This document shows, in pieces, positions 9,032-18,186 of a stretch of 64,000 nucleotides of DNA; within the stretch, counting starts at the first letter, position 1; each line of letters begins with the position of its first letter. A program made the translations under genes and the position numbers. The notes beneath the pieces are model-generated. The model was not told the origin of the DNA. It searched no databases and saw only the letters and a program-made list of their open reading frames with translations. Source of the DNA: Agrobacterium vitis (GTDB taxonomy: Bacteria; Pseudomonadota; Alphaproteobacteria; Rhizobiales; Rhizobiaceae); the NCBI RefSeq assembly GCF_013337045.2, contig NZ_CP118260.1, forward strand, positions 124,001 through 188,000, given 5' to 3'.

Positions 9032-11104
9032 ATGTCGCAGAATTCATTGCGCCCCTTGCGGTATCGTCAAATTCATCTCGATTTTCACACGTCCGAGCAT
9101 ATTGCGGGCATTGGCAGCCAGTTTGACGCCGAAGAGTTTGTTGCAACACTCAAACAGTCGCATGTGAATTCCATTACGCTGTTTGCCAAATGTCACCATG
9201 GGTGGTCCTATTACCCGACCAAGGTGGGTGCGCCGCATCCCAATCTGTCTCGCCCCGATCTGCTGGGAGAGATGATTGCCGCCTGCAATGCCGCTGACAT
9301 TGAAACGCCGATCTATCTCTCGGTGCAGTGGGATGAGCGGACCGCCCGACTGCATCCTGAATGGCGGGTGATGAAGGCCAACAATCATCTTGACCATGCC
9401 GATGACCATGATCGTTCGGCCCAAAACCAGTTAAGCGCCGCCTGGCACACCCTGTGCCTCAACCATGATGAGTTTCGCGCCCACCTGATCACTGAGGCGC
9501 GGGAGGTTCTGACGCTTTATCCCACTGCCGGGCTGTTCTTCGATATCATCCAGACACCGGATTGTGTCTGCAATGCCTGCCTTTCCCGCATGGCACGCCT
9601 CAATCTTGACCCATTGAACAAGGCGGATCGGCTGGCCAATGACGAGGCCGTCAATGCGCAGTTCCGCGAGGAGATGAGCACCGTTCTGCGGCGCGAATTT
9701 CCGCAGGCGCGCATTTTTTACAACAGCGGCCATATCAACAAATATGGCAAGGACCGTTTCGCGCCCTACACCCATCTTGAGCTGGAAAGCCTGCCCACGG
9801 GCGGCTGGGGCTATAATCACTTTCCCTCCAGCGCCCGCTATGCTGCGCGGCTTGGCCTGGATTTTGTCAGTCACACCGGCAAATTCCACACCAGTTGGGG
9901 TGAGTTTGGCGGCTTCAAACATCCCGATGCGCTGGAATATGAATGTGCGATGATGGTGGCACTGGGCTCCAAATGCCTGGTTGGCGATCAGCTCCATCCC
10001 AATGGCCGGATCAATGCCGATACCTATCGCAGCATCGCCCCGGCCTTTCGCCGGATTGCCGCCCTTGAACCTTTTTTGGAGGGGGTGGAACAGGTTTCTG
10101 ACATCGCCATTCTTGCCACCGAATATTTCCATCGGAACGGTGTCGAGCGTGTGCGCGATAGTGATGACGGCGTGGTGCAGATGTTGTTGGAATTGCACAG
10201 ATGTTTCGACGTGATCGACCCGGAGATGGATTTTTCGCGCCATCGCCTGATTATCTTGCCCGATACGATCCCGGTGGATGCTGCCTTAAAGGCAAAATTC
10301 GATGCCTATCTCGCCTCCGGCGGCGCGGTCCTCATTTCCGGTCACTCTGGTCGCACGCCGGACACCGGCGCTTTTGCCTTTGAGACCGGGCTGACATTGA
10401 CCGGCGAGGACATCGCATTCGAGCCATCCTATGCACAGATCACCGAAGAATTGAGCGATGCGCGCCTGCCAGCAAGTCCCTTCGTGGTCTATGCTGGGGC
10501 GGAAAAACTGCAAGCGGCCGGTGCCACTGTTCTGGCAAGCATAAGGCCACCCTATTTCAACCGCGCCTTCAACCACTTCTGCTCGCATCAGCATACGCCA
10601 GATGATCCTGAAGCTGAGGCTATTGGCGTGGCCTGCGCAATCCATGGCAAGGTGGGTACCATCGCCTATCCGGTCTTTGCACTTTACCGCGCCATTGGGC
10701 AGCCTCTCTACAAATATCTGGTTGATGCGCTGATCGAACGGCTGATGCCGGGGCGGACGCTTGAAACCACTTTGCCATCCGCAGGCCGTGCGACGCTGAC
10801 GGTGCAGGCCCATGAAAATCGCAGCATCGTTCACCTTCTCTGCGGTTTTCCACAGATCCGGGGTCAATCGGTGCGGATCAATTGGCAGCCGACGGCAAGG
10901 CCGATGGAAATGATCGAGGACATCCCCTCCATCGGCCCGGTATCCTTCACGCTACGGCTGCCTGGAACGCCATCATCGGTCTATGACGCGATTTCGGGCG
11001 AGACATTTGCTTGGAAAAAACAAGCAGATGGCGCAATCACGGTTGATCTGCCAGGTATTTCCATTCACCGTGCGATTGTTATCGACGGAATGGCACCCGG
11101 ATGA
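9032..11104 (+). CDS. Putative glycoside hydrolase, GH151-like alpha-L-fucosidase
   Basis: A 690-residue protein with no signal peptide and a strong ribosome binding site (AAAAGGAG before the ATG). The N-terminal half looks like a TIM-barrel hydrolase of the 'hypothetical glycosyl hydrolase 6' group (HGWSYYPTKVGAPHPNLSRP, then a YNSGHINKYG segment). The middle resembles the beta-galactosidase trimerisation fold (RHRLIILPDTIPVDAALKAK, VLISGHSG). This domain pair is what I associate with GH151, a family founded on an alpha-L-fucosidase. Sitting beside GH95 in one operon supports a fucosidase role, perhaps for a different linkage. The family call rests on recalled architecture, not on alignment. 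Confidence 0.75.
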   Translation: MSQNSLRPLRYRQIHLDFHTSEHIAGIGSQFDAEEFVATLKQSHVNSITLFAKCHHGWSYYPTKVGAPHPNLSRPDLLGEMIAACNAADIETPIYLSVQWDERTARLHPEWRVMKANNHLDHADDHDRSAQNQLSAAWHTLCLNHDEFRAHLITEAREVLTLYPTAGLFFDIIQTPDCVCNACLSRMARLNLDPLNKADRLANDEAVNAQFREEMSTVLRREFPQARIFYNSGHINKYGKDRFAPYTHLELESLPTGGWGYNHFPSSARYAARLGLDFVSHTGKFHTSWGEFGGFKHPDALEYECAMMVALGSKCLVGDQLHPNGRINADTYRSIAPAFRRIAALEPFLEGVEQVSDIAILATEYFHRNGVERVRDSDDGVVQMLLELHRCFDVIDPEMDFSRHRLIILPDTIPVDAALKAKFDAYLASGGAVLISGHSGRTPDTGAFAFETGLTLTGEDIAFEPSYAQITEELSDARLPASPFVVYAGAEKLQAAGATVLASIRPPYFNRAFNHFCSHQHTPDDPEAEAIGVACAIHGKVGTIAYPVFALYRAIGQPLYKYLVDALIERLMPGRTLETTLPSAGRATLTVQAHENRSIVHLLCGFPQIRGQSVRINWQPTARPMEMIEDIPSIGPVSFTLRLPGTPSSVYDAISGETFAWKKQADGAITVDLPGISIHRAIVIDGMAPG

Positions 11105-11163
11105 TGTGAGGCCATGGGTTGGTTGTCCTTGCTGAAGCTATCAATGGATCTGGGGGAGGACCT

Positions 11164-12186
11164 GTGGAAATAACCGGCAAGCGAAAACAGGCCACCATCC
11201 ACGATGTCGCCGAGGCAGCGGGCGTCGCCATCGGCACGGTGTCGCGCTATCTCAATGGGCAAACGGTGCGCAATGGCAACCGCACCGAAATTGAGCGGGC
11301 CATCGAGGCCCTGTCTTTTCAGCGTAGCGCTGCCGCACGGGCGATGAAAAGCGACAAGACCGATGTAATTGGCTTTTTGACACCGGAGCTGGACGAGTTT
11401 CATGCCCAGCTTCTCAATCATCTGGCCCGGTTGTTTCGCCAGAGCGGCAGAACGCTGCTAACCTATTGCCATGATGGCGACAGCAGGCTGTTGAGTGAAT
11501 CTCTTTCCTATTTCGCTGGACAGAACGTCGATGCGCTGATTCTTGCGGGACATGGAGACATTCCCAATGAAGTCGAGAGATTCGTGGAACGCGGTATTCC
11601 CGTAACCGTCTACAATAACGATATCATGGGCTTGCGTGTTGACCGCGTGTTCGTTGAAAATGCCAAGGCTTCCTACCGCGCTGTCCGCCATCTGATCGAT
11701 CTCGGGCATACACGGATCGCCACCGCCTTTGGCACATTGGATACGTCATCGGGATTACAGCGCCTGAATGGCTACCATCAGGCGCTGGAAGAGGGCAGGA
11801 TTGCCCTCAATCCTTCCTACCTGCATTCCGGCGAGTGGACCGAAGAAGGCGGATATTCCGCCATTCAGAAGTTTATGGCACTGGCTGAGCCGCCAACAGC
11901 TGTTTTCTCAGCCAATTATAAAATGACCTACGGCATTCTGGAATGGGTTCGAGAACACCGGGCAAGGGTGCCGGAAGACATCGCCATCGTCAGTTTCGAT
12001 GATGTGGAACTGTTTCGCCTCTACGATGACGGCGTAACGGCTATCGCCCAACCTATTGAAAAAATAGCGCAATCGATCAGTACTTATGTTCTGTCACGAT
12101 TGACTGAAAACAATGTTCCGGACATACGCACGCGCACGCTTGATTGCAATTTGATATTGCGCGGATCAAGCCACTTTCGCCGATAA
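11164..12186 (+). CDS. LacI-family transcriptional regulator
   Basis: A 340-residue repressor-type protein. The LacI helix-turn-helix is at residues 6-30 (TIHDVAEAAGVAIGTVSRYL) and a periplasmic-binding-like effector domain follows (VIGFLTPELDEF, LGHTRIATAFG, VSFDDVELFRLY). The GTG at 11164 is preferred because GGGGGAGGA ends three bases upstream and the HTH starts right after it; a TTG at 11119 would add 15 residues. As the last gene after the fucosidases it probably senses a fucose-containing sugar and controls the operon (inference). A 20-codon frame (11114-11173) overlaps its start. Confidence 0.9.
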   Translation: MEITGKRKQATIHDVAEAAGVAIGTVSRYLNGQTVRNGNRTEIERAIEALSFQRSAAARAMKSDKTDVIGFLTPELDEFHAQLLNHLARLFRQSGRTLLTYCHDGDSRLLSESLSYFAGQNVDALILAGHGDIPNEVERFVERGIPVTVYNNDIMGLRVDRVFVENAKASYRAVRHLIDLGHTRIATAFGTLDTSSGLQRLNGYHQALEEGRIALNPSYLHSGEWTEEGGYSAIQKFMALAEPPTAVFSANYKMTYGILEWVREHRARVPEDIAIVSFDDVELFRLYDDGVTAIAQPIEKIAQSISTYVLSRLTENNVPDIRTRTLDCNLILRGSSHFRR

Positions 12187-12577
12187 TCCCTATTGTGTGT
12201 CTTCTCAAACCTGCTCGGCGCTGTAGGTGTGAACTTTCAGGTCGTGCATGACCATATACGATGACTGCGTTGGACGGGTATCGTGAACCAAAGGCTCCTC
12301 AATCAGGATTGCGAATTGAGGCTTTTGCTCAGACGGGGGTAGAAGGCGCTTGAGCTTGCCTCACGGTTTCCGCTTTGTCGGCGGCGTGCCAGTGGGCATC
12401 CATAAATACCTGTCCGGGGTGAAACGCGCTCACGAACTGAACAGCCTCAGGACGGTGTCCGTTGAGAATAAAGCGGACCTTAGAGTCTGTCAGGTTCAGA
12501 TTGAACCTGACAGACGCTCGTTTCTTGTGTTTTTTGTCTTTTCGGGAAAGCCGGTGACCGCTTCTCCCTTATAAGCC
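12187..12577. other. Intergenic region between convergent genes, carrying a mosaic repeat
   Basis: The 3' ends of the LacI and chemoreceptor genes face each other here. The right part (12483-12573) is a repeat mosaic. The left part shows only an open frame of about 50 codons on the minus strand (12329 to about 12490) that runs out of the repeat. It has no start signal and no family I recognise. Confidence 0.5.
12483..12573 (-). repeat. RIME-like mosaic intergenic repeat, copy 1
   Basis: GTCTGTCAGGTTCA at 12485-12498 pairs exactly with TGAACCTGACAGAC at 12502-12515 around the loop GAT. Read on the minus strand, the element continues with module CCCGAAAAGAC and a CCGG-centred hairpin. The same two modules in the same order occur on the plus strand at 30843-30940, so this is a mobile or dispersed mosaic element of about 90 bases, resembling the rhizobial intergenic mosaic elements. 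Confidence 0.75.
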
Positions 12578-14908
12578 CTAGAACTCTTCCCAACTCTCGC
12601 CCTTCAGCGCAGCATTGCCCTGTGTGGCATAGGTCTGACGAGATTGTGCGGCGGGTCGACTTGCCGGTTTGGCAGGTACGTGAGCGGCGGGCGCGTAGCC
12701 TGCCTGACGGTTATCTCCCGTGCGGAACTGGCCGAGCAATTCAGTCAGCTTGCCGCTTTCCTGCGCCAGGCCAGCGCCGGCCGCGTTCATTTCCTCGACC
12801 ATGGCTGCATTCTTCTGCGTCGCCTGGTCCATGTGGTTGACAGCGGTATTGACTTCCCCAAGTCCCACAGACTGTTCCTGTGCTGCCGTGGCAATCGCAT
12901 CCATGTGCTGGTTGATCGATTGGACGAGGCTGGCGATCGCCGTCAATCCTTCGCCGGTATCGTTGACCAGTTTGACACCTTCGCTGACGGCGACTTCCGA
13001 ATTGGAGACCAGCGATTTGATTTCCTTGGCGGCATTGGCCGAACGCTGCGCCAGTTCGCGCACCTCCTGGGCAACAACGGCAAAGCCCTTTCCGGCCTCA
13101 CCAGCGCGGGCGGCTTCGACGCCTGCATTCAGCGCCAGTAGGTTGGTCTGGAAGGCAATCTCATCAATCACGCCGATGATCTGGCCGATCTGGCGGGAGG
13201 CATGTTCAATACGCTCCATCGCTGTGACAGCGTTATTGACGACGATACCCGATTGCTCCGCGCGGCTTTTGGTATCGCGCACCAGATCGCGGGCCTCGCC
13301 GGTTCGCTTCGAGGTCGCTCTCACATTGGCGGTGATTTCCTCAAGGGCAGCGGCCGTCTCTTCGAGCGAGGCAGCCTGCTGCTCGGTTCGCTTGGCGAGG
13401 TCGTCGGAGGCATGGGAGATTTCGCTACTGCCACCCGACACGGCCATGGCCGAGCCGCCGACCGCCAGAAGTGTGGTGCGCAACTGGCTGACGGAGGCGT
13501 TGAAGTCCTGGCGCAGTTCCTCGAAGCGCGGCGCAAACTCCTCGGCAATTTCACAGAGCATGTCGCCAGCAGCAAGCTTGCGCAGACCGCTTGCCAACGC
13601 GCCGGTGGCGCGCGTCAGGCGCTCTTCGGCCTCCGCTTCGATCCGGCGTTGCGTCTCGATGCGATCGCGTTCGGCGATCCTACGGTTTTCCTCGGTGCTG
13701 GCTTCGAGTTCCTTATTACGGATGGCTGCAACCTGGAACACTTCCACGGAACGCGCCATTTCGCCCATTTCGTCCCGGCGTTTGGCGCCGGGAACGACGA
13801 CCGACAGGTCGCCGTCGGCCAGTGCGCCCATGCAACGCGTCAGCGCGCCGATCGGGCGAATGACCTTACGGACGATGACGACCAATCCCACGATGCCGAG
13901 CGCCAACACCAACAGGAAGAGCGCCAGGAAGGATAGTGTCTGGGTCAGCGCGGCGGACTTGGCCGTTGCTGCATTGGCATTCAACGTATCCATGGCAAGC
14001 GATGCGATATCGGCAACCTTCCCCAGGGCAGCCGTGGTCGGCGATCTCCATTGATCGATTGTCAGCGGTGACTTTTCGCCAGCGCTCAGTTTGGCTATGA
14101 CGTCGGCGCGCATTTTGGCGTAGTCGCCGGTAAAATACGCTGTATCTGCAACCTTGAAGGCCTCCTTGATGGCCTGGGGCGTATCCTTATGATCGACCAG
14201 CACCCGCACGGCTTTCCACGCATAGGCGACATTCGCGTCTCCCACGGCCAGCTTGACCTGGTTCTCAGCCGAAATCTGCTGGCCGGATGTCACGGCGTTG
14301 TTGAGGATCAGGGCACTGCCGCCACCAAGGGCGCGGGTCGACCATGCATAGGCACGCATCTGAATCATCGGCATCATCGCCGCATCGAGCGTGCGCATGC
14401 GGCCTTCCGCAGCCTCGGACGCCTTTTCAAGATCGGCCAGAAACGTCCCGCCCAGATCCATTGACGCCTTGGTGATGCTTGCGTCACGAGCCTCGAGCGG
14501 TTTTGTCAGCTCGGCATCGATAGTTTTGCGATAGGTCGCGACTTTTTCGTAAGTGGCTAACACCGTTGCGATCGGCGCCGACAATTCGGCAACGCTGATC
14601 CCCGCAGCGATCGCCTTTGCCTCATTCATACCGGCATCGACAACCGCCCGGTTTTTCTGCACCGATTGTACGGAGCCAGTACCATCGGCAATTGAGATCG
14701 ACAGGGCGGAGGCGCTATCGCCGCGCTCGCTGCGAAAGGCCAAAAGCGCCTTGAACAAGGCCTTGTCAAAGCCGGTCAGTTCCGAAATTTCGGCATTGAC
14801 CTGATAGGTGCGGTACGAATTCAGCATTGAATTTCCAACCAGCACATTCAGCATAAGGCTGAGCAGGGCGAAAACGCTAATGAGCACATTTCTAATGGAG
14901 AGCGTCAT
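12578..14908 (-). CDS. Methyl-accepting chemotaxis protein
   Basis: A 776-residue receptor. An N-terminal membrane helix ([17 protein letters not shown]), a periplasmic region of about 300 residues, a second membrane helix ([20 protein letters not shown]), a HAMP domain ([20 protein letters not shown]) and the cytoplasmic signalling hairpin with the conserved tip ([20 protein letters not shown]) are all visible. The periplasmic part carries a [13 protein letters not shown] motif reminiscent of NIT (nitrate/nitrite-sensing) domains; this is tentative. The protein ends in SWEEF, like the CheR/CheB-tethering pentapeptide. I chose the ATG at 14908; a TTG at 14929 is also in frame. It stands alone with no che genes nearby. 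Confidence 0.95.
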   Translation of the reverse strand: MTLSIRNVLISVFALLSLMLNVLVGNSMLNSYRTYQVNAEISELTGFDKALFKALLAFRSERGDSASALSISIADGTGSVQSVQKNRAVVDAGMNEAKAIAAGISVAELSAPIATVLATYEKVATYRKTIDAELTKPLEARDASITKASMDLGGTFLADLEKASEAAEGRMRTLDAAMMPMIQMRAYAWSTRALGGGSALILNNAVTSGQQISAENQVKLAVGDANVAYAWKAVRVLVDHKDTPQAIKEAFKVADTAYFTGDYAKMRADVIAKLSAGEKSPLTIDQWRSPTTAALGKVADIASLAMDTLNANAATAKSAALTQTLSFLALFLLVLALGIVGLVVIVRKVIRPIGALTRCMGALADGDLSVVVPGAKRRDEMGEMARSVEVFQVAAIRNKELEASTEENRRIAERDRIETQRRIEAEAEERLTRATGALASGLRKLAAGDMLCEIAEEFAPRFEELRQDFNASVSQLRTTLLAVGGSAMAVSGGSSEISHASDDLAKRTEQQAASLEETAAALEEITANVRATSKRTGEARDLVRDTKSRAEQSGIVVNNAVTAMERIEHASRQIGQIIGVIDEIAFQTNLLALNAGVEAARAGEAGKGFAVVAQEVRELAQRSANAAKEIKSLVSNSEVAVSEGVKLVNDTGEGLTAIASLVQSINQHMDAIATAAQEQSVGLGEVNTAVNHMDQATQKNAAMVEEMNAAGAGLAQESGKLTELLGQFRTGDNRQAGYAPAAHVPAKPASRPAAQSRQTYATQGNAALKGESWEEF

Positions 14909-15458
14909 GGCAAGTTCCAATGGTTGCAAATTTCAACTCATTCAAAGCCAATTTGGATAAACTGCGGTTAACGCCATCATGCTTTTTATGACGTCTTTCC
15001 GCATAAAATTGCCAGACGCGCCATTCGCTCGGGTGTAGAGGCCTCAAAGTGGCCAGTGGCGTGAGTTTTGCATATACTTAAGGTGTCTAATCATTTGATC
15101 ATCGATTCAATCGACAGTGGTGATTTTATCGCTCGCCGCCTGCAAGCCCGATAATTTTATCGAGTTTGTGGTGCCGGAATTGCGAAACAGGGGCGCTTAC
15201 AAGACAGGCTATGGTGGCGCCATGATATCACGGTCAGAACTTTTATGCCGGCCAATGTTTTCTGATCGAAGGCCTTGCATCTGAAAACCTTCCTCAAGGT
15301 CCATGATGAGTCCGCCGTACCAGCACCACGTTTTTCTCAATGTCCTTGGCGGGCAGAAAAACATACCTTCATTTAGTTTATAAAAAACATAGATTAACTT
15401 TAATAACCGTCAATGTCTGCGATGCTGCATCGGTATGTATGCAGCAAAGGACGGCCCG
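14909..15458. other. Intergenic region with a gene remnant
   Basis: This contains the divergent promoter area for the chemoreceptor and the monooxygenase at 15459, plus a short decayed fragment of a monooxygenase gene (15147-15233). No other gene is supported. Confidence 0.55.
15147..15233 (+). pseudogene. Remnant of an NtaA/SnaA-type monooxygenase C-terminus
   Basis: Translated from 15147, this reads PDNFIEFVVPELRNRGAY, then KTGYGGAM. It matches the C-terminal signature of the complete monooxygenases in this window (DVVTYIVPELQKRGAYPTAY at 15459-16862; RLVVPILQERGLFRTDYSG at 30967-32268). There is no upstream coding sequence of that family, so it is a leftover of a deleted or recombined paralogue just before the intact gene. 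Confidence 0.7.
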
Positions 15459-16862
15459 ATGACCAGGACAATTCACTTCAACGCTTTCGACATGAATTGC
15501 GTCGGACACCAATCGCCTGGATTGTGGGCGCATCCGGATGACCGATCCTATACCTATAAGGATCTGGATTATTGGCAAAATCTGGCGCGTACCTTGGAGC
15601 GCGGGATTTTTGACGGCATCTTTATTGCTGACGTGATCGGCTATTACGATGTCTATAAAGGCTCTAATTTCCACGCAATCCGGCAGGCGGCACAGATACC
15701 AGTCAACGACCCGTTGCAACTGGCGGCACCCATTGCCTTGGCCACGGAGCATCTGGGTATTGGCATCACCGCGTCAACCTCGTTTGAGCATCCCTATACG
15801 TTTGCAAGACGGCTTGCGACAGCGGACCACCACACCAAGGGTCGGGTAGGATGGAACATTGTCACGTCCTATTTGGAGAGCGGTGCCAAAAATGTCGGCC
15901 AATCCGGCCTGAAGCGCCACGACAATCGCTATGAGATTGCCAATGAATATCTTGAGGTGATCTACAAATTGCTGGAAGGCAGCTGGGAAGAGGGCGCTAT
16001 AATCCGTGATCCGAAAGGGCGGGTTTTTACTGATCCGGCCAAGGTTCATGAAATCGGCCACAAGGGCAAGCATTTCGATGTTCCCGGCTATGGATTGACC
16101 GAGCCTTCGCCACAGCGCACCCCGGTGCTGTATCAAGCAGGGGCTTCTGGTCCGGGGAAGAAATTTGCCGCGGAACATGCAGAATGTGTGTTTGTGGCCG
16201 CACCCACCAAATCGGTGCTGAAAGCCTATGTGGCCGAAATTCGCCAGCAGGCGGCTGCCGCAGGGCGTGATCCGAATGCCCTGAAAATCTACACGCTGAT
16301 CACCATCATCACCGACGAGACCGAGGGAAAGGCCAAGGCCAAGTTCGAGGACTACAAACAATATGTCTCTTACGATGGCTCGCTGGTGTTCATGTCCGGC
16401 TGGAGTGGCATCGATTTTGGCCAATATGCGCCAACCGATGTGATCCAGAAGGTGGAGACCAACGCCATCCATTCCTTCGTGGAGCATATCGCCGGTGGCG
16501 ATAAATCCTGGACCATTGAAGAACTGGCAAAATTCGGCGGCATTGGCGGGCTGGGGCCGGTCTTCGTTGGCGCACCAGATCAGGTCGCCGATATTTTGCA
16601 AGAATGGGTGACTGACACCGATGTCGATGGCTTCAACATTGCCTATGCGGTGACACCCGGCAGTTTTGAGGATGTGGTCACCTACATTGTCCCGGAACTG
16701 CAAAAGCGCGGGGCCTATCCCACCGCCTACAAGCCGGGAACGCTGCGTGAAAAGCTCTTCGGCCAAGGCCCATACTTGCCGCAAAATCATCCCGCCGATC
16801 AATACCGCGATATTGAGGCGCTCAAACGCGCAAAGACCGCCCCGCTGGCGAACGCCAGCTAA
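15459..16862 (+). CDS. LLM-class flavin-dependent monooxygenase, NtaA/SnaA/DszA family
   Basis: A 467-residue bacterial-luciferase-like TIM-barrel oxygenase using FMNH2 from a partner reductase. Family features include the N-terminal FNAFDMNCVGHQSPGLWAHP segment, the insert typical of the subfamily (GRVGWNIVTSYLESGAKNVG), the FMN-site YQAGASGPGKKFAAEHAE stretch and the C-terminal VPELQKRGAYPTAY. The ATG at 15459 follows AAAGGA at a suitable distance; an ATG at 15435 is less well placed. It is followed by two SfnB/DszC-like genes, so it probably opens or desulfonates an organosulfur compound under sulfur limitation. The substrate is not readable from sequence, and no flavin reductase gene is in the cluster. 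Confidence 0.92.
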   Translation: MTRTIHFNAFDMNCVGHQSPGLWAHPDDRSYTYKDLDYWQNLARTLERGIFDGIFIADVIGYYDVYKGSNFHAIRQAAQIPVNDPLQLAAPIALATEHLGIGITASTSFEHPYTFARRLATADHHTKGRVGWNIVTSYLESGAKNVGQSGLKRHDNRYEIANEYLEVIYKLLEGSWEEGAIIRDPKGRVFTDPAKVHEIGHKGKHFDVPGYGLTEPSPQRTPVLYQAGASGPGKKFAAEHAECVFVAAPTKSVLKAYVAEIRQQAAAAGRDPNALKIYTLITIITDETEGKAKAKFEDYKQYVSYDGSLVFMSGWSGIDFGQYAPTDVIQKVETNAIHSFVEHIAGGDKSWTIEELAKFGGIGGLGPVFVGAPDQVADILQEWVTDTDVDGFNIAYAVTPGSFEDVVTYIVPELQKRGAYPTAYKPGTLREKLFGQGPYLPQNHPADQYRDIEALKRAKTAPLANAS

Positions 16863-16896
16863 TTCCCTTTCCAATTTCAAGCAACGAGGCACGATT

Positions 16897-18165
16897 ATGG
16901 GTACCGTTACTGACACCAAGATCGATTACACCGTTCACCCGCGCGTCAATTCCAACGATCCGGTCGCACCCCGTCCGCGCCCGATCACGCCTGCGCATAT
17001 TGTTCAATCCGATGCAGAGGCCATTGAGATTGCTCAGCGTCTTGCCGAGCGTTTCAAGGTCGGGGCCGCTTTGCGTGACCGGGAAGGCCTGTTGCCGATT
17101 GACGAGTTGGATGAATATTCCCAAAGCGGGTTGTGGAGCATCAATGTGCCAAAAGCCTATGGCGGGCCGGAGGTTTCCTATGCCACGCTTGCCAAGGTGA
17201 TCTCCACCATTGCTGCCGCTGATCCGGCCATTGCGCAGGTGACGCAAAACCATCTGGCCATTGTTGCAACCGTTGATCTGGATGGCACGGAAGAGCAGAA
17301 AAAACTGTTCTTCGGCTGGGCTTTGCAGGGGTTGCGTTATGGCAATGCCTTTTCTGAATTGAAGAGCAAGACTGTCGCCGATTTTGAAACCAAGGTTGTG
17401 CATGACGGCGACGACGTGATCGTCAACGGTGAGAAATTTTACACCACCGGTGCGCTTCTCTCCCATGTCGTGCCGATTGTCAGTGTCGATGAAACCGGTC
17501 AGGGCTATCTGGTGTTTGCCGACCGTGAAGCACCCGGCCTGACCGTGACCAACAATTGGTCCAGCTTTGGCCAGCGCACCACGGCGTCTGGCTCGGTGAA
17601 GCTTGAGAATGTGCGGGTTCCGAAGGCTCGCGCTCTGAAAGTCACCTCGTTTGATCATCCCACGGTGGGTGGTCCGGTGTCGCAGATCATCCAATCGGCT
17701 ATTGATGCGGGCATCGCTCGTGGGGCGATTGATGACACCATCAGCTTTGTCAAAACCCTCAGCCGTCCGTGGATTGACAGCGGCAAGCAAAAGGCCAGCG
17801 AGGACCTTTTCACCATCGCGGCCATTGGCGATTTGAAAATCCGCCTGCATGCGGCGGAAGCGCTGCTGGAGATTGCTGGTCGCAGCATTGATGCAGCGCG
17901 GGCCAATACGACGCTGGATACCGTCTCGGAAGCAACCATCAAGACCGGTGAATCCAAGGTACTGACCACCGAGATTGCCATTCTTTCCACCAACAAGCTG
18001 TTTGAACTGGCGGGCACCCGCTCGACGCTAGCGGAACATGGTCTGGATCGCCATTGGCGCAATGCGCGGGTGCACACCTTGCACGATCCGGTGCGCTGGA
18101 AATTCTACCATGTCGGCAATTATTTCCTGAACGGGGAGCATCCGCCGCGCCATGCGTGGAACTGA
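16897..18165 (+). CDS. Acyl-CoA dehydrogenase-fold monooxygenase, SfnB/DszC-like (first copy)
   Basis: A 422-residue flavoprotein of the acyl-CoA dehydrogenase superfamily. Motifs include AYGGPEVSYATLAKVISTIA (N-terminal helical domain), the FMN/FAD contact region (NAFSELKSK, NGEKFYTTGALLSHV) and the C-terminal ELAGTRSTLAEHGLDRHWRN. The start at 16897 lies 34 bases after the monooxygenase stop. Members such as SfnB and DszC act as FMNH2-dependent oxygenases on organosulfur compounds rather than as fatty-acid dehydrogenases. Operon placement with an NtaA/DszA-type enzyme supports sulfur acquisition. It is paralogous to the next gene throughout its length. Confidence 0.9.
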   Translation: MGTVTDTKIDYTVHPRVNSNDPVAPRPRPITPAHIVQSDAEAIEIAQRLAERFKVGAALRDREGLLPIDELDEYSQSGLWSINVPKAYGGPEVSYATLAKVISTIAAADPAIAQVTQNHLAIVATVDLDGTEEQKKLFFGWALQGLRYGNAFSELKSKTVADFETKVVHDGDDVIVNGEKFYTTGALLSHVVPIVSVDETGQGYLVFADREAPGLTVTNNWSSFGQRTTASGSVKLENVRVPKARALKVTSFDHPTVGGPVSQIIQSAIDAGIARGAIDDTISFVKTLSRPWIDSGKQKASEDLFTIAAIGDLKIRLHAAEALLEIAGRSIDAARANTTLDTVSEATIKTGESKVLTTEIAILSTNKLFELAGTRSTLAEHGLDRHWRNARVHTLHDPVRWKFYHVGNYFLNGEHPPRHAWN

Positions 18166-18186
18166 GTGGGGAACTGAGGCAGAGCA

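Noticed and set aside
12329..12490. Minus-strand open frame (FILNGHRPEAVQFVSAFHPG)
   Set aside because: It looks protein-like but emerges from the palindromic repeat without a start codon or ribosome binding site. It is too short to assign and is kept only as a possible remnant.
12720..14054. Plus-strand open frame of 444 codons
   Set aside because: It is opposite the chemoreceptor; the Ser/Ala/Arg-rich translation has no domain and no ribosome binding site.
15774..16919. Minus-strand open frame of 381 codons
   Set aside because: It is the antisense of the flavin monooxygenase; no family signature.
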